Below are positions 6,479 to 7,621 of a DNA stretch of 7,621 nucleotides, piece after piece. Both the position numbers and the translations under genes were made by a program. Source of the DNA: an uncultured Myxococcales bacterium (GTDB lineage: Bacteria > Myxococcota_A > UBA9042); assembly GCA_937915965.1 (NCBI GenBank), contig CALGHC010000489.1:1-7621 (forward strand). The letters are read 5' to 3'. The notes beneath the pieces are model-generated. The model was not told the DNA's origin. It worked only from the letters and a program-made list of their open reading frames with translations, and ran no database searches. The stretch's first letter is position 1, and each line of letters starts with the position of its first letter.

Positions 6479-7231
6479 GTGACCCTGCTCGACCATCCAC
6501 TGATCGCTCAGCGCTATTTCTTCCCCCGGCCCGGACCCGCTTTTGAGGCCTTCGCGGTAGCCGTTGACGGCGCCGTGCTCGCTTGCCACCGCCACGAGGT
6601 CGACGCGGCTGCGCCTTGGGTGGTGCAGTGGCACGGCAACGGCGAGATCGTCGCGGACTACCTGCCGTGGTGGCCGCAGCTGCTCGCCGCGCGCGGCTAC
6701 AACTCGCTGCTCGCCGAGTACCGCGGCTATGGCTCGAGCACCGGCGCGCCCGCCCTGGCGGTCATGCTCGATGACGCCGAGCGCACCCTCGCCGCTCTGG
6801 GAGTCGCCGACGAGCGCGTGGTCGTCTTTGGGCGCTCCGTTGGCTCGATCTATGCCGTGCACGTGGCCTCGCGTCGGCCCGGCCTCGCTGGCCTGGTGAT
6901 CGAGAGCGGTATCGCCGACCCGCTGCAGCGGATCCTGCTGCGCGTGACTCCCGCCGAGATCGGCGCCTCGGCCCAGGAGCTGGCTGCCGCTGCCGGCGAT
7001 CAGCTCGACCATCGGCGCAAGCTTGCCGCGTGGCCCGGTCCCACCTTGGTCTTGCATACCCGCGACGACGGCATCGTCGACCTCGACCACGGCCAACGTC
7101 TGCACGACTGGGCAGCCGGCGAGCGCAAGCGGCTGGTCGTCTTCGAAGAAGGCAACCACAACACCATCTTTGCGGCCAACCACGCCGCCTATCTCGACGC
7201 GCTCTTCCAGTTTCTCGATGGCTTGACCTGA
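6479..7231 (+). CDS. Alpha/beta-hydrolase, ABHD13/ABHD17-like serine hydrolase
   Basis: 250 residues with a GTG start set by AGGAGG six bases upstream. Family marks in order: H-G-N-G at 52-55 (oxyanion loop), Y-R-G-Y-G-S-S-T-G at 81-89 (typical of the ABHD13/17-type group), the nucleophile elbow G-R-S-V-G at 118-122 with Ser120, L-H-T-R-D-D-G-I-V with the likely catalytic acid Asp197, and E-G-N-H-N with His227. The triad Ser120-Asp197-His227 is complete and the length is normal for the family. There is no signal peptide or membrane segment, so it is probably cytosolic. The family cleaves esters or thioesters, but the substrate cannot be predicted here. The gene follows the giant surface-protein gene by 26 bases and is probably in the same transcript, though no functional link is evident. 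Its last four codons and stop lie in a 30-bp tandem duplication. Confidence 0.92.
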   Translation: MTLLDHPLIAQRYFFPRPGPAFEAFAVAVDGAVLACHRHEVDAAAPWVVQWHGNGEIVADYLPWWPQLLAARGYNSLLAEYRGYGSSTGAPALAVMLDDAERTLAALGVADERVVVFGRSVGSIYAVHVASRRPGLAGLVIESGIADPLQRILLRVTPAEIGASAQELAAAAGDQLDHRRKLAAWPGPTLVLHTRDDGIVDLDHGQRLHDWAAGERKRLVVFEEGNHNTIFAANHAAYLDALFQFLDGLT

Positions 7232-7276
7232 CCAGCGCAAGCCGCGGACGGCTTGACCTGACCAGCGCCAGCCGCC
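7217..7276 (+). repeat. 30-bp tandem direct repeat over the hydrolase stop codon
   Basis: Two head-to-tail copies, 7217-7246 and 7247-7276, match at 27 of 30 positions (differences at the third, twenty-third and last base). Copy 1 encodes the hydrolase end D-G-L-T-stop plus 15 downstream bases. Because the unit is a multiple of three, copy 2 repeats D-G-L-T-stop in the same frame (TGA at 7259-7261). The duplication fills most of the 55-base gap between the convergent hydrolase and bioF genes. Confidence 0.9.
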
Positions 7277-7284
7277 TTCGCGGC
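7271..7284. terminator. Possible short hairpin between convergent genes
   Basis: GCCGC at 7271-7275 pairs with GCGGC at 7280-7284 around a four-base loop (CTTC). It lies just past the bioF stop and at the end of the second 30-bp repeat copy, where a bidirectional terminator would be expected. There is no T tract on either strand and the stem is only five pairs, so this is weak. A single hairpin of this kind is common by chance in high-GC DNA. Confidence 0.2.
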
Positions 7285-7286
7285 GC

Positions 7287-7621
7287 CTACGCCTCTCGCA
7301 CCAGCTGCAGGGCCGTGATCAGGCGGGTGATGTCGTCCTCGCTGTGGGCGGCGGAGACCGTCAGGCGCAAGCGGCTGGTCCCCTCGGGCACGGTAGGCGG
7401 GCGGATGGCGACGACGTCGATGCCCTCGTTGTGCAGGGCGGCAGCGGCGGCGAGCGCGCGCTCGGCGGGGCCGAGGATGATCGGCAGGATCGGCGCGTCC
7501 CCCTCGACCCCCAGGTGTGCAGCGACCCGCGCGACATGTCGCCACAGGCGCTCGTGGTGCGCGGGGTCGCGCAAGGCGACGGCGATGGCCGCGCGCGCGG
7601 CGGCGACGATCGGCACGGGCA
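7287..7621 (-). CDS. bioF: 8-amino-7-oxononanoate synthase, C-terminal part (5' partial)
   Basis: The last 110 codons lie in the window, with TAG at 7289-7287; the frame is open to the right edge (last full codon 7619-7617), so the start is outside. BioF is a PLP enzyme of the alpha-oxoamine synthase family that condenses a pimeloyl thioester with L-alanine, releasing CO2, to give 8-amino-7-oxononanoate in biotin synthesis. The visible part is the small C-terminal domain of the fold-type I enzyme. The segment RPPTVPEGTSRLRLT followed by V-S-A-A-H (about nt 7403-7344) closely matches the conserved end of BioF, including the arginine-rich strand near the substrate carboxylate. Upstream, P-I-L-P-I-I-L-G also fits. 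The PLP lysine is off the window. Other family members (Kbl, ALAS, serine palmitoyltransferase) are less likely given the R-P-P-T-V-P motif. The gene converges on the hydrolase gene; no regulation is visible. Confidence 0.9.
   Translation of the reverse strand, partial: PVPIVAAARAAIAVALRDPAHHERLWRHVARVAAHLGVEGDAPILPIILGPAERALAAAAALHNEGIDVVAIRPPTVPEGTSRLRLTVSAAHSEDDITRLITALQLVREA

Noticed and set aside
4707..6500. A 597-codon open frame on the - strand, antisense to the sandwich, Cys tract 4 and RCC1 region
   Set aside because: It lies wholly opposite a frame with clear domain repeats. Its product is Ala/Val/Arg/Asp-rich low-complexity sequence without recognisable motifs, as expected for a stop-poor shadow frame in high-GC DNA.
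6449..7240. A 263-codon - strand frame opposite the hydrolase
   Set aside because: The + strand frame has a full catalytic triad and a strong RBS; the antisense product shows no family motif.
7189..7545. A 118-codon - strand frame overlapping the bioF end and the tandem repeat
   Set aside because: It is out of frame with the conserved BioF C-terminus; its internal A-G-Q-V-K-P-S repeat is simply the translated 30-bp duplication.

Overview
The window is high-GC DNA (roughly two thirds G+C by eye). It holds one very large secreted-type protein gene cut by the left edge, a small alpha/beta-hydrolase gene directly behind it on the same strand, and the 3' end of a biotin-synthesis gene (bioF) on the opposite strand, cut by the right edge. 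Giant proteins with aspartate-rich, cysteine-rich repeats (C-D-D-G-[ND]-x-C-T) joined to bacterial RCC1 repeats carrying a C-A-L...C-W-G cysteine pair are typical of Myxococcota and related former deltaproteobacteria. That is the most likely source, inferred from family knowledge and composition rather than from a marker gene.

Layout: (1) nt 1-6452, + strand, 5'-truncated, at least 2149 codons. The visible protein alternates four cysteine-rich tracts with four globular domains: Cys tract 1, beta-propeller 1, Cys tract 2, beta-propeller 2, Cys tract 3, beta-sandwich with a G-W-F-L-D-D motif, Cys tract 4, and a C-terminal seven-repeat RCC1 propeller. It has about 150 cysteines. (2) nt 6453-6478, a 26-base gap with a strong Shine-Dalgarno AGGAGG. 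(3) nt 6479-7231, + strand, a complete 250-residue serine hydrolase of the ABHD13/ABHD17-like type with a visible Ser-Asp-His triad. (4) nt 7217-7276, a 30-bp imperfect tandem duplication that copies the last four codons and stop of the hydrolase into the convergent intergenic space. (5) nt 7287-7621, - strand, the C-terminal ~110 residues of 8-amino-7-oxononanoate synthase.

How they work together: the giant protein looks like a rigid, disulfide-rich extracellular or cell-surface rod carrying binding or display domains. The hydrolase is probably co-transcribed with it, given the gap and RBS, but has no signal peptide and no evident functional link. bioF converges on the pair and is unrelated metabolism. 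No RNA gene, CRISPR array, insertion sequence or phage gene was seen. Residue numbers for the giant protein count the GTG at nt 9 as residue 1.
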